DNA of 64,000 nt from Candidatus Methanomethylophilaceae archaeon (GTDB lineage: Archaea; Thermoplasmatota; Thermoplasmata; Methanomassiliicoccales; Methanomethylophilaceae): NCBI GenBank assembly GCA_017461225.1, contig JAFTYV010000032.1:1-64000 (forward strand), in the 5' to 3' direction. Below the pieces are notes generated by a model, which had not been told where the DNA came from, did no database searches, and saw only the letters and a list, made by a program, of their open reading frames with translations. The position numbers and the translations under genes were made by a program. Below, piece by piece: positions 48,862 through 57,710 of the stretch. Position 1 is the stretch's first letter. Every line of letters starts with the position of its first letter.

Positions 48862-49053
48862 TCAACGGACCTTCAGGGCATACGTGCCGTTGTCGGCGAT
48901 GCCCATCCTCTTGGCGATCTCGGACCTCTCGAAGTCGATGACGGCGAGGTATCCCTGCCAGTCCCTCGAGGTCTGACCCCCGCAGCGGGGGCAGACGTCG
49001 TCCTCCGAGATGAAGCTGCACTGCTTGCATGCCTTCTGGACCGGGCCTGCCAT
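48862..49053 (-). CDS. spt4: Transcription elongation factor Spt4 (RpoE'')
   Basis: A 63-residue zinc protein that partners Spt5/NusG on RNA polymerase. It has ACKQCSFI and VCPRCGGQ (two CxxC pairs), then DWQGYLAVIDFERSEIAKRMGI. The ATG at 49053 directly touches the rpoE stop; a GTG one codon upstream is in frame. Part of the rpoE operon. Confidence 0.93.
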   Translation of the reverse strand: MAGPVQKACKQCSFISEDDVCPRCGGQTSRDWQGYLAVIDFERSEIAKRMGIADNGTYALKVR

Positions 49054-49619
49054 CACTCCTCACCATCCTGTCTCTTCTTGTGGTCCTCCTCGAGCCACTG
49101 GAGCTTTCCGAGGCCGGGCTGGCGCATGGTCAGTCCGATCTTGCTGTCCTGGGGGTTCTTCTCGTTGAGGTCGATGCTCACGACCCTCGCCTTGACGACG
49201 TCCCCGACAGCGAGGAACCTTCCGGTCTCCTTTCCGACGAGCCTCTGGTTGACCTCGTCGATGTCGACGCGGTCGTCCATGACCTGGCTGATGTGCAGGA
49301 GTCCGTCGAGGGGACCGAATCTGACGAATGCTCCGAACTTGAGGACTTCGACCACTACACCCTCGACGATCTCGTTCTCCTTGGGCTTGAACACCACCTG
49401 GTCGAACTTGACGGTCTGGTAGACCGCCCCGTCGCCGTGGACGATACGTCCGGGACCTACTGTCCTAACGTTCTTGATCAGCACGGTGAACGACTTGTCC
49501 TCGCCGAGCCTACCCTCGTAGGTCTCCCAGGTGAGGTTGTCGATGACGTTGTCGATGTCGTCTTTGAGCTCGACCGGCGGAATGCGGACGATCTTCTCGA
49601 CCTCTGTAAGCATGTACAT
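49053..49619 (-). CDS. rpoE: RNA polymerase subunit Rpo7 (RpoE', Rpb7-like)
   Basis: A 188-residue subunit of the polymerase stalk. Residues 1-80 form the RNP-like tip (EVEKIVRIPPVEL...YEGRLGEDKSFTVLIKNV); residues 80-170 form the S1/OB domain (GAFVRFGPLDGLLHISQVMDDRV). Complete. It heads an operon of spt4, dephospho-CoA kinase, rps24e and rps27ae. Confidence 0.95.
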   Translation of the reverse strand: MYMLTEVEKIVRIPPVELKDDIDNVIDNLTWETYEGRLGEDKSFTVLIKNVRTVGPGRIVHGDGAVYQTVKFDQVVFKPKENEIVEGVVVEVLKFGAFVRFGPLDGLLHISQVMDDRVDIDEVNQRLVGKETGRFLAVGDVVKARVVSIDLNEKNPQDSKIGLTMRQPGLGKLQWLEEDHKKRQDGEE

Positions 49620-49654
49620 GGTTGGTCCTCTCGGGACAGAGCATCAAACAGGTC

Positions 49655-49666
49655 GTATATAAAACT
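49655..49666 (-). promoter_or_regulatory. TATA box of the rpoE operon
   Basis: The minus strand reads AGTTTTATATAC about 40 bases before ATG 49619. A second AT-rich element lies at about 49688-49705 and may be an additional promoter. Confidence 0.6.
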
Positions 49667-49737
49667 AGGTGCGCCCAATGTACGCGCGTAATATAATAAA
49701 TAAGGGGGTTTGGTGGACGGGGCGGACCCCGTCCCGA

Positions 49738-50262
49738 TCACATGTCGGGGAACTCCTCGTTGTACCTGTCGATGCAGACCCTGATCATGTCCTTGGCGGC
49801 TTCGACGTCGAGCATCTCCTTAGCCTCGGTGACCTTGCCCTCGAGGGCCTTGTAGACGCAGAAGAAGTGCCTGATCTCCTCGATGAGGTGCTTGGGGAGC
49901 TGATCGACGTTCTCGAAGTCCTTGAAGAAGCGGTCCTTGGTCGCGACTGCGATGACCTTGTCGTCCTGGTCGCCTCCGTCGATCATCTTGAGGAGACCGA
50001 GGGGCTTGCACTCGACGAGGGTGTTGGGGAGGATCGTCTCGGAACAGACGAGGAGGATGTCGAGGGGGTCGCCGTCGAACGCGTAGGTCCTGGGGATGAA
50101 ACCGTAGTTCCAGGGGTACGCGACGGAGGTGGAGAGGATCCTGTCGAGGGCGAGCATCCCGGTCTCCTCGTCGATCTCGTACTTGACCTTGCTACCCTTG
50201 GAGATCTCGATGACGGCCGTGAACTTGTCGGGGGACACCCTGTCCTTGGAGAGTTCGTGCAT
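49738..50262 (-). CDS. ppa: Inorganic pyrophosphatase (soluble, type I)
   Basis: A 174-residue enzyme hydrolysing pyrophosphate. Active-site segments: KVKYEIDEETG (about 26-36), YPWNYGFIPRTYAFDGDPLD (about 49-68, with the DGDPLD metal motif), and IDGGDQDDKVIAV (about 94-106). Start MHELSKD is chosen over the two codons upstream. Standing alone on the minus strand. Confidence 0.95.
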   Translation of the reverse strand: MHELSKDRVSPDKFTAVIEISKGSKVKYEIDEETGMLALDRILSTSVAYPWNYGFIPRTYAFDGDPLDILLVCSETILPNTLVECKPLGLLKMIDGGDQDDKVIAVATKDRFFKDFENVDQLPKHLIEEIRHFFCVYKALEGKVTEAKEMLDVEAAKDMIRVCIDRYNEEFPDM

Positions 50263-50305
50263 AATCATTCAAATCACTTGGGACGAGGATGCCTCGGATC
50301 GTATT

Positions 50306-50770
50306 TCATACATACGGTCCCGTCGGGACCCCGTGGCGCGACGACACCTCGGACAGGGATTCGTCGGACACCGTCCTCCCGCACACGACTGACCTCAGGC
50401 GCGGCGTACCGTCGGCGGCGAGGTACCCTGAACCGAACGTGAGGACGGGGTTGACGACCTCCGCCCGGCAGCGGTCTCCGACGCACCCCGCACCGATGTC
50501 GCATGTCAGTGCCAGCACCACGTCGAAACCTCCGTCGGCCGGCAGGTTGTCGGACACCTTCTGGATCACGCAGGACGCACCCACGGAGACCGTGCCGACG
50601 ACGTCCACACCGTCACGGGACAGACTCTCGGACAACCTCTCGGCGGACTCCCGCCCGCCCAGTCCGTCGCAGAGTCTGGCACATGTTCCACAGGTCCACA
50701 CGAGGACCCTCCTGCCGCGTAGTTCGGACAGGAGGTCGCCGTACCCCCTGTCGCGAGTCATGACCATCAT
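50306..50770 (-). CDS. MetV-like (methylene-THF reductase C-terminal type) cysteine protein
   Basis: A 154-residue protein. [21 protein letters not shown] (split, about 22-42), a middle GASCVIQKV and [12 protein letters not shown] (about 88-99) follow the pattern 'CGTCxxxCxxGGxxE...ADxVLxLxCGxGxQ' of the zinc- or iron-sulphur-binding MetV/MTHFR-C domain. MetV partners MetF in acetogens and some archaea. No metF is nearby, so this could be a stand-alone relative in folate C1 metabolism or another cysteine protein. The assignment is tentative. Confidence 0.5.
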   Translation of the reverse strand: MMVMTRDRGYGDLLSELRGRRVLVWTCGTCARLCDGLGGRESAERLSESLSRDGVDVVGTVSVGASCVIQKVSDNLPADGGFDVVLALTCDIGAGCVGDRCRAEVVNPVLTFGSGYLAADGTPRLRSVVCGRTVSDESLSEVSSRHGVPTGPYV

Positions 50771-50852
50771 GGGGTCCGGATCACCCCGTCACTATAAGCC
50801 AACCCCCCTCGGACCAACGGGGTCCTATACGTGCAGGGCGGTACGTACCGGC

Positions 50853-53351
50853 ATGACGGACAGGATAAGCGTACGCAGGGCGAGGGTGCACAACCTGAGG
50901 GACGTCGATGTCGACGTGCCCCTGAACAGGGTGGTCGGGATCGCGGGGGTCTCCGGATCCGGGAAGTCGTCACTCGCACTCGGCGTGCTGTACGCCGAGG
51001 GGTCCAGGCGCTACCTCGACTCCCTGTCCACATACACCCGCCGCAGGATGACCCAGAGCAAGAGGGCGCAGGTCGACGAGGTCGTGCACGTCCCGGCGGC
51101 ACTGGCGCTGCACCAGCGCCCGGCGGTCCCCGGGATCCGCAGCACGTTCGGGACCGGCACGGAGCTCCTGAACACACTCCGCCTGATGTACTCGAGGCTG
51201 GCGGAGCACAGGTGCCCGAACGGACACATGGTCGGACCGTCCCTCGCCGTCGCCGCGGGTTCGGACCTCGTATGTCCCCTGTGCGGCACCGTGGTCGACG
51301 TCCCGTCCGCGGAGGACCTGGCCTTCAACGGCAACGGGGCGTGCCCCGGATGCGACGGGACGGGCGTGTCGTGGACGGTCGACCGCAGCACCCTGGTCCC
51401 GGACGAGTCGCTGACCATCGACGGCGGTGCCGTCGCACCGTGGAGGTCCCTCATGTGGTCCCTGATGACCGACGTCTGCAGGGAGATGGGCGTCCGCACG
51501 GACGTCCCGTTCAGCGAACTCACCGATGCGGAGAGGTCCATCGTGTTCGACGGACCGGCCGTCAAGAAGCACATACTGTACAAGTCGAAGACATCGGAGA
51601 ACGCCGGGGAGCTGGACTTCACGTACTACAGCGCGGTCCGCACGGTGGAGAACGCCCTATCCAAGGTCAGGGACGAGAAGGGGATGAAGCGCGTCGAGAG
51701 GTTCCTCATGCGCTGCACGTGCCCGCAATGCGGCGGATCCCGCCTGTCGGAGGCCGCCAGGGCCCCCAGGTTGCTCGGGATCGGATTGGATGCGGCGTGC
51801 GCCATGAGCCTGTCCGGGTTGGTGGAATAGGTCCGCGGGGTCCCGGGATCCCTGCCCGATGCCATGGTCCCGATGGCCGAGAGCATCTGCGGGACGTTCC
51901 TGGAGAACTCCGGGCGCCTGATGGAGCTGGGCCTCGGGTACCTGTCCCTGGACCGCGCCTCCTCGACCCTCTCCACGGGGGAGAGGCAGAGGATGCAGCT
52001 GTCGCGTGCGGTCCGCAACCGCACCACCGGCGTCCTCTACGTGCTGGACGAGCCCTCCATCGGACTCCATCCGTCCAACATGACGGGCCTGAGGGGTGTG
52101 ATCCGCGACCTCGTCGCGGACGGGAACTCCGTGGTGCTGGTCGACCACGACACGCAGCTGCTGTCCGACACGGACTGGCTGATCGAGATGGGGCCGGGTG
52201 CCGGCACCGACGGCGGCAGGGTGGTCGCCCAGGGCACCGTCGCGGACATCGTACGCGACCCGTCCTCCATCATAGGGCCGTACCTCGCGGAGGGCGGGAG
52301 GGCCGGTGACACGGACGACCGGTGTCCCGACGACCCCTTCGCACACGGCCGCCTGCACATCTCCACGGATGCGATCCACACGGTGGGACCGCTGGAGGTC
52401 GACATCCCGCTCGGGAGACTGACCGTGGTCACGGGGGTGAGCGGTTCCGGCAAGACCACCCTCGTCCTGGAGAGCCTGGTCCCCGCGCTGGAGTCCCTGG
52501 TGTCCGGAACGCCCCTCCCGGAGCACGTGCTGTCGGTCGAGGCCGCCGGCATCTCACGTGTGAGGCTGGTGGACGCCTCGCCCATAGGCGCCAACGTCCG
52601 CTCCACCGTGGCCACGTTCTCAGGGGTCCACGACGACCTCAGGCGCATGTTCGCGAGGACCGACGACGCCCGCTCCTCCGGACTCGGGGCCGGCGACTTC
52701 TCCTACAACACGGGATCGCTCCGCTGCGGGACGTGCGACGGGACGGGGGAGATGTGCCTCGACGTGCAGTTCCTCCCGGACGTCGTGGTCCCGTGTCCCG
52801 ACTGCGGCGGCTCCCGCTACGGACCTGCGGCATCTGCGATCCGGCTGGGGTGCCCGGACGGCACGTTCCGCACGATCCCCGAGGTCATGGGGATGGAGGT
52901 CCGCGGTGCCCTGTCGGTCTTCGGGAGCGGGGGCGGCATCGGCAGGAGGCTCTCGGTGCTGGACGAGCTGGGGCTCGGGTACCTCGCACTGGGCGAGGGT
53001 ACGCCCGGACTCTCCGGCGGGGAGGCGCAGCGCCTCAAACTGGCGGGGGACATGGGACGCGGACAGTCAGACACGGTGTTCGTGTTCGACGAACCGACCA
53101 TCGGGCTCCACCCCCGGGACGTGGCCAACCTCATGGGGATACTGCGCACCCTCACGTCGCACGGTGCGACGGTGGTCGTGGTGGAGCACGACCTGGACGT
53201 CATCGGTGGCGCGGACTGGATCTTGGACATGGGACCCGGCGGAGGGGAGGAGGGCGGGAGGATCGTGTCCACCGGTAGGCCCGGGGACGTCGCCCGGGAC
53301 CCCGGGAGCGTGACGGGACGCTACATCCGGGGGACGGACACCACGACATAA
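50853..53351 (+). CDS. uvrA: UvrA-family ABC ATPase with an in-frame TAG (probable pyrrolysine codon 326)
   Basis: Reading TAG 51828-51830 as sense gives a single 832-residue protein with all UvrA parts in order: Walker [12 protein letters not shown] (about 35), a zinc module CPLCGT...CPGCDG (about 143-172), CPQCGG (about 293), the ABC signature [13 protein letters not shown] and [12 protein letters not shown] (about 372-402), second Walker [12 protein letters not shown] (about 530), CGTCDG...CPDCGG (about 628-652), [12 protein letters not shown] and [12 protein letters not shown] (about 725-755). The length, shorter than the about 940 of canonical UvrA, marks a paralogue. No frame decay is seen after the TAG. 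If TAG stops translation, two half-proteins result, the second with no good start. Confidence 0.8.
51828..51852 (+). other. In-frame TAG and downstream stem-loop within uvrA
   Basis: TAG is flanked by GTG-GAA upstream and GTC-CGC-GGG downstream. Six bases further, GGGGTC (51837-51842) can pair with GATCCC (51847-51852) through one G-U, with a CCGG loop. Stem-loops after TAG are described for some pyrrolysine genes but are not required in archaea. Confidence 0.55.
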
Positions 53352-53353
53352 GC

Positions 53354-53365
53354 GTTTTAAACAAC
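53354..53365 (+). promoter_or_regulatory. TATA box of the deoxyhypusine synthase gene
   Basis: GTTTTAAACAAC lies just after the uvrA TAA and about 40 bases before ATG 53401. A CCAAGGAGAG ribosome binding site lies between. Confidence 0.5.
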
Positions 53366-53400
53366 ATGCAACTAGTCCGGCCAAGGAGAGTTGAACGAAC

Positions 53401-54348
53401 ATGTCAGAGAAACTCGATCTCATAGCTGTAGAGGACATCAAGGTCACCAAGGGGATGACCGTTGACCAGATGCTCAGGGCGATGGGCCGTGCCGGAGGAT
53501 TCACCGCGCAGAAGCTCGCAGACGCCACCGACATCGCCGAGGCGATGATCAGGGAGGAGAACTGCCTCAGGATCCTGTCCTTCCCCGCATGCATCATGGC
53601 CACCGGGACCCGCGGGGTCATCGTGGACCTCGTCAAGAACAAGATGGTCGATGTGATCATCACCACCTGCGGAACCCTGGACCACGACCTCTCCAGGACC
53701 TTCGCGGAGTACTACAAGGGCGACTTCATGATGGACGACGCCATGCTCAGGGACGAGTACGAGATCAGCAGGCTCGGGAACGTCCTCGTGCCCGACTCCT
53801 GCTACGGGGAGGTCCTCGAGGACAACCTCCTCCCCATGTTCGACGAGATCTTCGCCGAGATCCAGTCCATGACCACCCACGAGATCATCGACCAGGTCGG
53901 CGCGAGGCTCGACAACGAGGACTCCCTGCTCTACCAGTGCCACAAGAACGGCGTCCGCGTCGTCGTCCCCGGTATCACCGACGGATCATTCGGATGCCAG
54001 CTCTGGATGTACTACCAGATGCACAGGAAGCTCAGGATCGACCTCTTCGCGGACGAGCAGATGCTCTCCGAGCTCACCAACGACGCCGAGCAGATGGGTG
54101 CCATCATCATCGGCGGGGGAATCTCCAAGCACCACGTCATCTGGTGGAGCCAGTTCCGCGGCGGACTCGACTACTGCATCTACCTCACGACCGCGCAGGA
54201 GTTCGACGGATCCCTCTCCGGAGCGCAGATCCGCGAGGCCGTCTCCTGGGGCAAGGTCAAGAGCGACGCCAAGAAGATGACCGTCGAGGGCGACGCGACA
54301 ATCTCCCTCCCCATCATCTACGCGGGACTCGTCGAGAGGCTGCTCTGA
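53401..54348 (+). CDS. dys: Deoxyhypusine synthase
   Basis: A 315-residue NAD-dependent enzyme that transfers aminobutyl from spermidine to a lysine of aIF5A. Conserved features: TRGVIVDLVKNKMVDVIITTCGT (split, about 74-96), DHDLSRTF, PGITDGSFGCQLW and the catalytic Lys in IIGGGISKHHVIWW (about 235-248). It is complete and is followed after two bases by the dehydrogenase-like gene. Confidence 0.95.
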   Translation: MSEKLDLIAVEDIKVTKGMTVDQMLRAMGRAGGFTAQKLADATDIAEAMIREENCLRILSFPACIMATGTRGVIVDLVKNKMVDVIITTCGTLDHDLSRTFAEYYKGDFMMDDAMLRDEYEISRLGNVLVPDSCYGEVLEDNLLPMFDEIFAEIQSMTTHEIIDQVGARLDNEDSLLYQCHKNGVRVVVPGITDGSFGCQLWMYYQMHRKLRIDLFADEQMLSELTNDAEQMGAIIIGGGISKHHVIWWSQFRGGLDYCIYLTTAQEFDGSLSGAQIREAVSWGKVKSDAKKMTVEGDATISLPIIYAGLVERLL

Positions 54349-54350
54349 AC

Positions 54351-55340
54351 ATGGACCGCATCCTGGTCCTCCCGGGCGACGGGATCGGCCCGTCGATCAT
54401 GGAATCCGCCGTGAAGGTCATCGGCGCCGCATGCAGCGACGTCGAGATCGTCCACGGCGACATAGGGTTCTCCGCATACGAGGTGTCCGGACACCACCTC
54501 CCCTACGAGACGCTCGATCTCGCGGGGGAGTGCGACAACATCCTCTGCGGACCCGTGAGGACCACGAGGGACGACAGGGGTTCCGAGAGGGACCCCGTCG
54601 AGACCCTCAAGATACAGCTCGACCTGTACGCGATGACCCGCACGTTCAGGACCCTGGCCCCGGACCTGGGGCCGGAGGGCATGGAGGTCACCCTGTGGGC
54701 GACCAACACCGACCTGGGCCAGGACGTGGTGGAGACCCGCGACATGGACGGGATAACGCTCACCAAGTACTCCCGCTCCTCGTCGTACAGCAGGATGATG
54801 GGGAAGGCCCTCTCGGACATGGAGATGTCCGGGAAGAGGAGGGTCGCCTGCATCGGCCGCGGGGACCTGTTCCCCGAGTCCAGCGGACTCTTCAGGGAGA
54901 GTTTCGACTCCCTCTTCGACGACGGGATCTACGGCATAACCCACATGGATGTGCCGGAATGGTCCTCCAGGGTCGTGAGGGAGCCCATGTCCAACGACTA
55001 CATCGTCTGCGCGGACATGTACAGCCACGTGGCCGCCGGGATCCTCTCGGGACTCACCGGCGGCAACCACATCACCCCCGTGGGGTTCGTCGGCGATTCG
55101 AGCACGTTGTACCTGCCGGGGAACATGCACACCTTCGAGGACATTCCCCCCGAGTACGTCAACCCGACATCGGCCATCCTCGCCGGGGCGTCCGCACTGT
55201 TCAACATGAACAGGAGGGCGGAGGCCGAATCCATAGTGGAGGCCGTCAGGGACGCCTACATGGCGGGGAAGCGCACCCCGGACATGGGGGGCGACCTCAC
55301 CGGATCCGGATTCACGGACCTGATAGTCGGTTCCATATGA
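54351..55340 (+). CDS. Isocitrate/isopropylmalate dehydrogenase-family protein, divergent
   Basis: A 329-residue protein with the family fold: LVLPGDGIGPSIMESAVKV at the N-terminus, LDLYAMTRTFR (about 88-98), NTDLGQD (about 122) and GGNHITPVGFVGDSSTLYLPG (split, about 235-255). However, the usual Arg-rich substrate motif before 'LDLYAN(L)RP' is mostly lost, the catalytic Lys/Asn segment 'HKANV' reads IGRGDLF, and one metal-ligand Asp lies in an altered context (CADMYSHVA). It may act on an unusual substrate or be inactive. It is coupled to deoxyhypusine synthase. Confidence 0.65.
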   Translation: MDRILVLPGDGIGPSIMESAVKVIGAACSDVEIVHGDIGFSAYEVSGHHLPYETLDLAGECDNILCGPVRTTRDDRGSERDPVETLKIQLDLYAMTRTFRTLAPDLGPEGMEVTLWATNTDLGQDVVETRDMDGITLTKYSRSSSYSRMMGKALSDMEMSGKRRVACIGRGDLFPESSGLFRESFDSLFDDGIYGITHMDVPEWSSRVVREPMSNDYIVCADMYSHVAAGILSGLTGGNHITPVGFVGDSSTLYLPGNMHTFEDIPPEYVNPTSAILAGASALFNMNRRAEAESIVEAVRDAYMAGKRTPDMGGDLTGSGFTDLIVGSI

Positions 55341-55396
55341 CCTCCTTTTAATAACCAGCAACATGATGCGACCTCCATTCATAAGGAGAACGTACC

Positions 55397-56446
55397 ATGA
55401 AGGATACAGGACACAGGGCATGCGTCGAGGCGGCCCTCAACCACGAGGTCACGGACAGGACACCCGTCAACAACTTCGCACTCGTCACGGCGGCGCGCAG
55501 CGCCGGGGTGACGGTCGATTCCGCCAGGTGGGACCCGAAGGTCTCCGCCAAGGTCTCGGTCGACTACGCGATGAGGACGGAGTCCGATTTCATCAAGCCC
55601 ATCCTGGATTCCCAGGTCCCCTTCCTCGACCTCGGAATGAACGTGAAGTTCCCCGAGGACGACTACGGCAGCGTCCACGGGGGCATCGTGGAGACCCAGG
55701 AGCAGATCGACGACCTGGCCCTCTTCGACCCCTATGCGGCAGCGGAGTGCCCCAACTTCACCAAGGTGTTCGTGGACAGCCTCGAGGAGACCTCCAGGAT
55801 CCTGGAGGAGGACCTCCACATCTGCGGACTGTCCTGGGGCCCCATCACGACCGCAGGGTACGTCATGGGCGTCGAGAACATGATCATGAACACGTTCGTC
55901 GACCCGGACATCGTGAAGTCCCTCGTGGCCAAGATCGCCGGTTTCGTGTCCGACATGCAGAGGCGCATGATCGACGCGGGTGCGACGGTCATGTGGATGG
56001 CGGACCCCACCTCCTCCGAGGACCTCATCTCCCCCGACATGTTCGCGGAGTACTCCTTCGACCACATCAAGAGGGTCGTGTCCGACGTGAAGGCCATGGA
56101 CAGCAGCATCCCCGCGTTCGTGCACATCTGCGGGAACACGCTCGACATCATCAAGCAGCTCCCCGCCACCGGTGCGGACTGCCTCAGCTTCGACCACGCC
56201 GTCGACCCCGCCAAGGCGAAGGCCAACGCGGGAAGGGACATCTCCATCATGGGCAACATAGACCCCGTCGCACAGATGTGGAGGGGGACGCCCGACTCCA
56301 TCAGGAGCGAGAGCTTCAGGATCATCGATGCGGCCGGACAGGAGGGAGGGTTCATACTCGCCCCCGGTTGCGAGACCCCGATCATGAGTCCGGACGAGAA
56401 CGTCCTGGCCCTCGGAAGGGCCGGACGCGAGTACTGGACCCGCTGA
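55397..56446 (+). CDS. Methylcobamide:CoM methyltransferase (MtbA/MtaA type, UroD family)
   Basis: A 349-residue corrinoid-dependent methyltransferase. The N-terminal KDTGHRACVEAALNHEVTDRTPVNNF (split) is typical of MtaA/MtbA/CmuA proteins; the zinc ligands are His and Cys in FVHICGNTLD (about 243-245) and Cys in LAPGCETP (about 322). Closer to the usual family pattern than the paralogue at 569-1588. AAGGAGAAC precedes the start and a TATA-like CTTTTAATAACC lies about 45 bases upstream. No mtxC or mtxB gene is adjacent. Two hairpins follow. Confidence 0.88.
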   Translation: MKDTGHRACVEAALNHEVTDRTPVNNFALVTAARSAGVTVDSARWDPKVSAKVSVDYAMRTESDFIKPILDSQVPFLDLGMNVKFPEDDYGSVHGGIVETQEQIDDLALFDPYAAAECPNFTKVFVDSLEETSRILEEDLHICGLSWGPITTAGYVMGVENMIMNTFVDPDIVKSLVAKIAGFVSDMQRRMIDAGATVMWMADPTSSEDLISPDMFAEYSFDHIKRVVSDVKAMDSSIPAFVHICGNTLDIIKQLPATGADCLSFDHAVDPAKAKANAGRDISIMGNIDPVAQMWRGTPDSIRSESFRIIDAAGQEGGFILAPGCETPIMSPDENVLALGRAGREYWTR

Positions 56447-56453
56447 ACACCAC

Positions 56454-56519
56454 GACGGCCGCCCGCTATGACGGGCGGTCGTCCCAGACGGTGTGGGACC
56501 CGGGGTTCCGGGAACCCCG
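56454..56519 (+). terminator. Double hairpin after the second methyltransferase gene
   Basis: GACGGCCGCCCG (56454-56465) pairs with CGGGCGGTCGTC (56472-56483), with one G-U. A second stem CGGGGTTC (56501-56508) pairs with GAACCCCG (56512-56519). The tRNA-Leu promoter begins directly after. Confidence 0.6.
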
Positions 56520-56527
56520 TCCATAGA

Positions 56528-56540
56528 AACATTTATTAAC
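56528..56540 (+). promoter_or_regulatory. TATA box of tRNA-Leu
   Basis: AACATTTATTAAC is about 30 bases upstream of the mature tRNA 5' end, the standard archaeal distance for a tRNA promoter. Confidence 0.6.
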
Positions 56541-56567
56541 TACTTATCCATCCCCTGTTTTGCAACT

Positions 56568-56651
56568 GCAAGGGTAGTCAAGCATGGCCAACGACGCTAG
56601 CTTGAGGGGCTAGTCCTTAGTGGTCCGTGGGTTCAAATCCCATCCCTTGCA
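56568..56651 (+). tRNA. tRNA-Leu (anticodon GAG)
   Basis: GCAAGGG pairs with CCCTTGC as acceptor stem. The anticodon stem CTAGC/GCTAG encloses TTGAGGG, giving anticodon GAG. A long variable arm (TCCTTAGTGGTCC) fits tRNA-Leu. The T-arm is GTGGGTTCAAATCCCAT. The discriminator is A and CCA is encoded at 56652-56654. Confidence 0.93.
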
Positions 56652-56708
56652 CCACTTCTTCTCCTATCCATCGTTTCCATCATCCGTCATCCCGTTTTCC
56701 CGTGTCGA

Positions 56709-57653
56709 TCACACCGTCAACGATGGGTTCACGACCATCATGACGATGTACAGCGCGTACATCACCACCAGCAGCGCACCCCTCGGCCTGTCCACCACGT
56801 CACCGTGACGGACCATCGCGAACATCATCGCCGAGAACAGGATCATGACGGGGATGTGGAAGACCAGCATGCTGTGGGACACGGGCACGTCGAAGAGGAC
56901 CGCACCCACTCCGAGCACGAAGAGGAGGTTGAAGATGTTGCTGCCCACGATGTTGCTCACAGCCAGGTCAGCCTCGCCCCTGTAGGCGGCCACGACCGTT
57001 ATGCACATCTCCGGGAGCGACGTCCCGATCGCCACGACCAGCAATCCGACCAGCATGTCGGACACACCGAACATCCCGGCCAGTTCCCTCGCACCGTCTA
57101 TGAACGACTGCGCACCGAAGTACAGGACGGTCAGACCGACCGCCACAGCCACGAGGGACATCGGCACGCCCATGCCGCCCCCCTCCGGACCGGTGACCGG
57201 TTCCGGGGCATCGCCACGTCTGGACAGGTAAACTACGAGCACGAAGACCGCTATCGCCGCGATGAGGACCAGTCCGTCCGCGGTGCCGATGGTCCCCGCG
57301 AGGGCCATGACTGCGACCAGGACGGAGGAGAGAATCATCACCGCCAGCTCCAGCCTCATGCCGCGGTACCGGGCGGTCAATGGACCGACGACGGCCGCGA
57401 GACCTATCGCCAGCCCGATGTTGGCTATGTTGCTCCCCACGACGTTCCCGATTATTATCTGGGGCGTGTCGCCGCTGACCACCGATGTCACGCACTCTGG
57501 TGCGGACGATCCGAACGCCAGGACGGTCAGTCCCACGACGAACGGTGCCACCCCGAGGCGTACCGCCAGGTCCCTCGCACCGCGGACCATCCAGTCCGAG
57601 CCGAGGTACAGCATCACGATGCCTATCGGGATCCCGAGGAGCGTCCAATCCAT
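56709..57653 (-). CDS. Calcium/sodium antiporter (CaCA family, YrbG type)
   Basis: A 314-residue membrane protein of about ten helices in two inverted repeats. The alpha-motifs are FGSSAPECVTSVVSG with GNVVGSNIANIG in the first half, and IGTSLPEMCITVVAA with SNIVGSNIFNLL in the second. The conserved acidic residues of the ion path are intact. ATG 57653 is preferred over 57668. It probably exchanges Ca2+ or another divalent cation for Na+. Confidence 0.9.
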   Translation of the reverse strand: MDWTLLGIPIGIVMLYLGSDWMVRGARDLAVRLGVAPFVVGLTVLAFGSSAPECVTSVVSGDTPQIIIGNVVGSNIANIGLAIGLAAVVGPLTARYRGMRLELAVMILSSVLVAVMALAGTIGTADGLVLIAAIAVFVLVVYLSRRGDAPEPVTGPEGGGMGVPMSLVAVAVGLTVLYFGAQSFIDGARELAGMFGVSDMLVGLLVVAIGTSLPEMCITVVAAYRGEADLAVSNIVGSNIFNLLFVLGVGAVLFDVPVSHSMLVFHIPVMILFSAMMFAMVRHGDVVDRPRGALLVVMYALYIVMMVVNPSLTV

Positions 57654-57710
57654 GTGTGCCGTTCGCATCCCGTCGGGATAACCGTGTCGGCACCTGGGTC
57701 GGAACGTGTG

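Noticed and set aside
51864-53351. Calling the second half of uvrA as a separate gene from ATG 51864
   Set aside because: No promoter or ribosome binding site was found, UvrA homology continues upstream to the TAG, and half an ABC pair is not a known unit.
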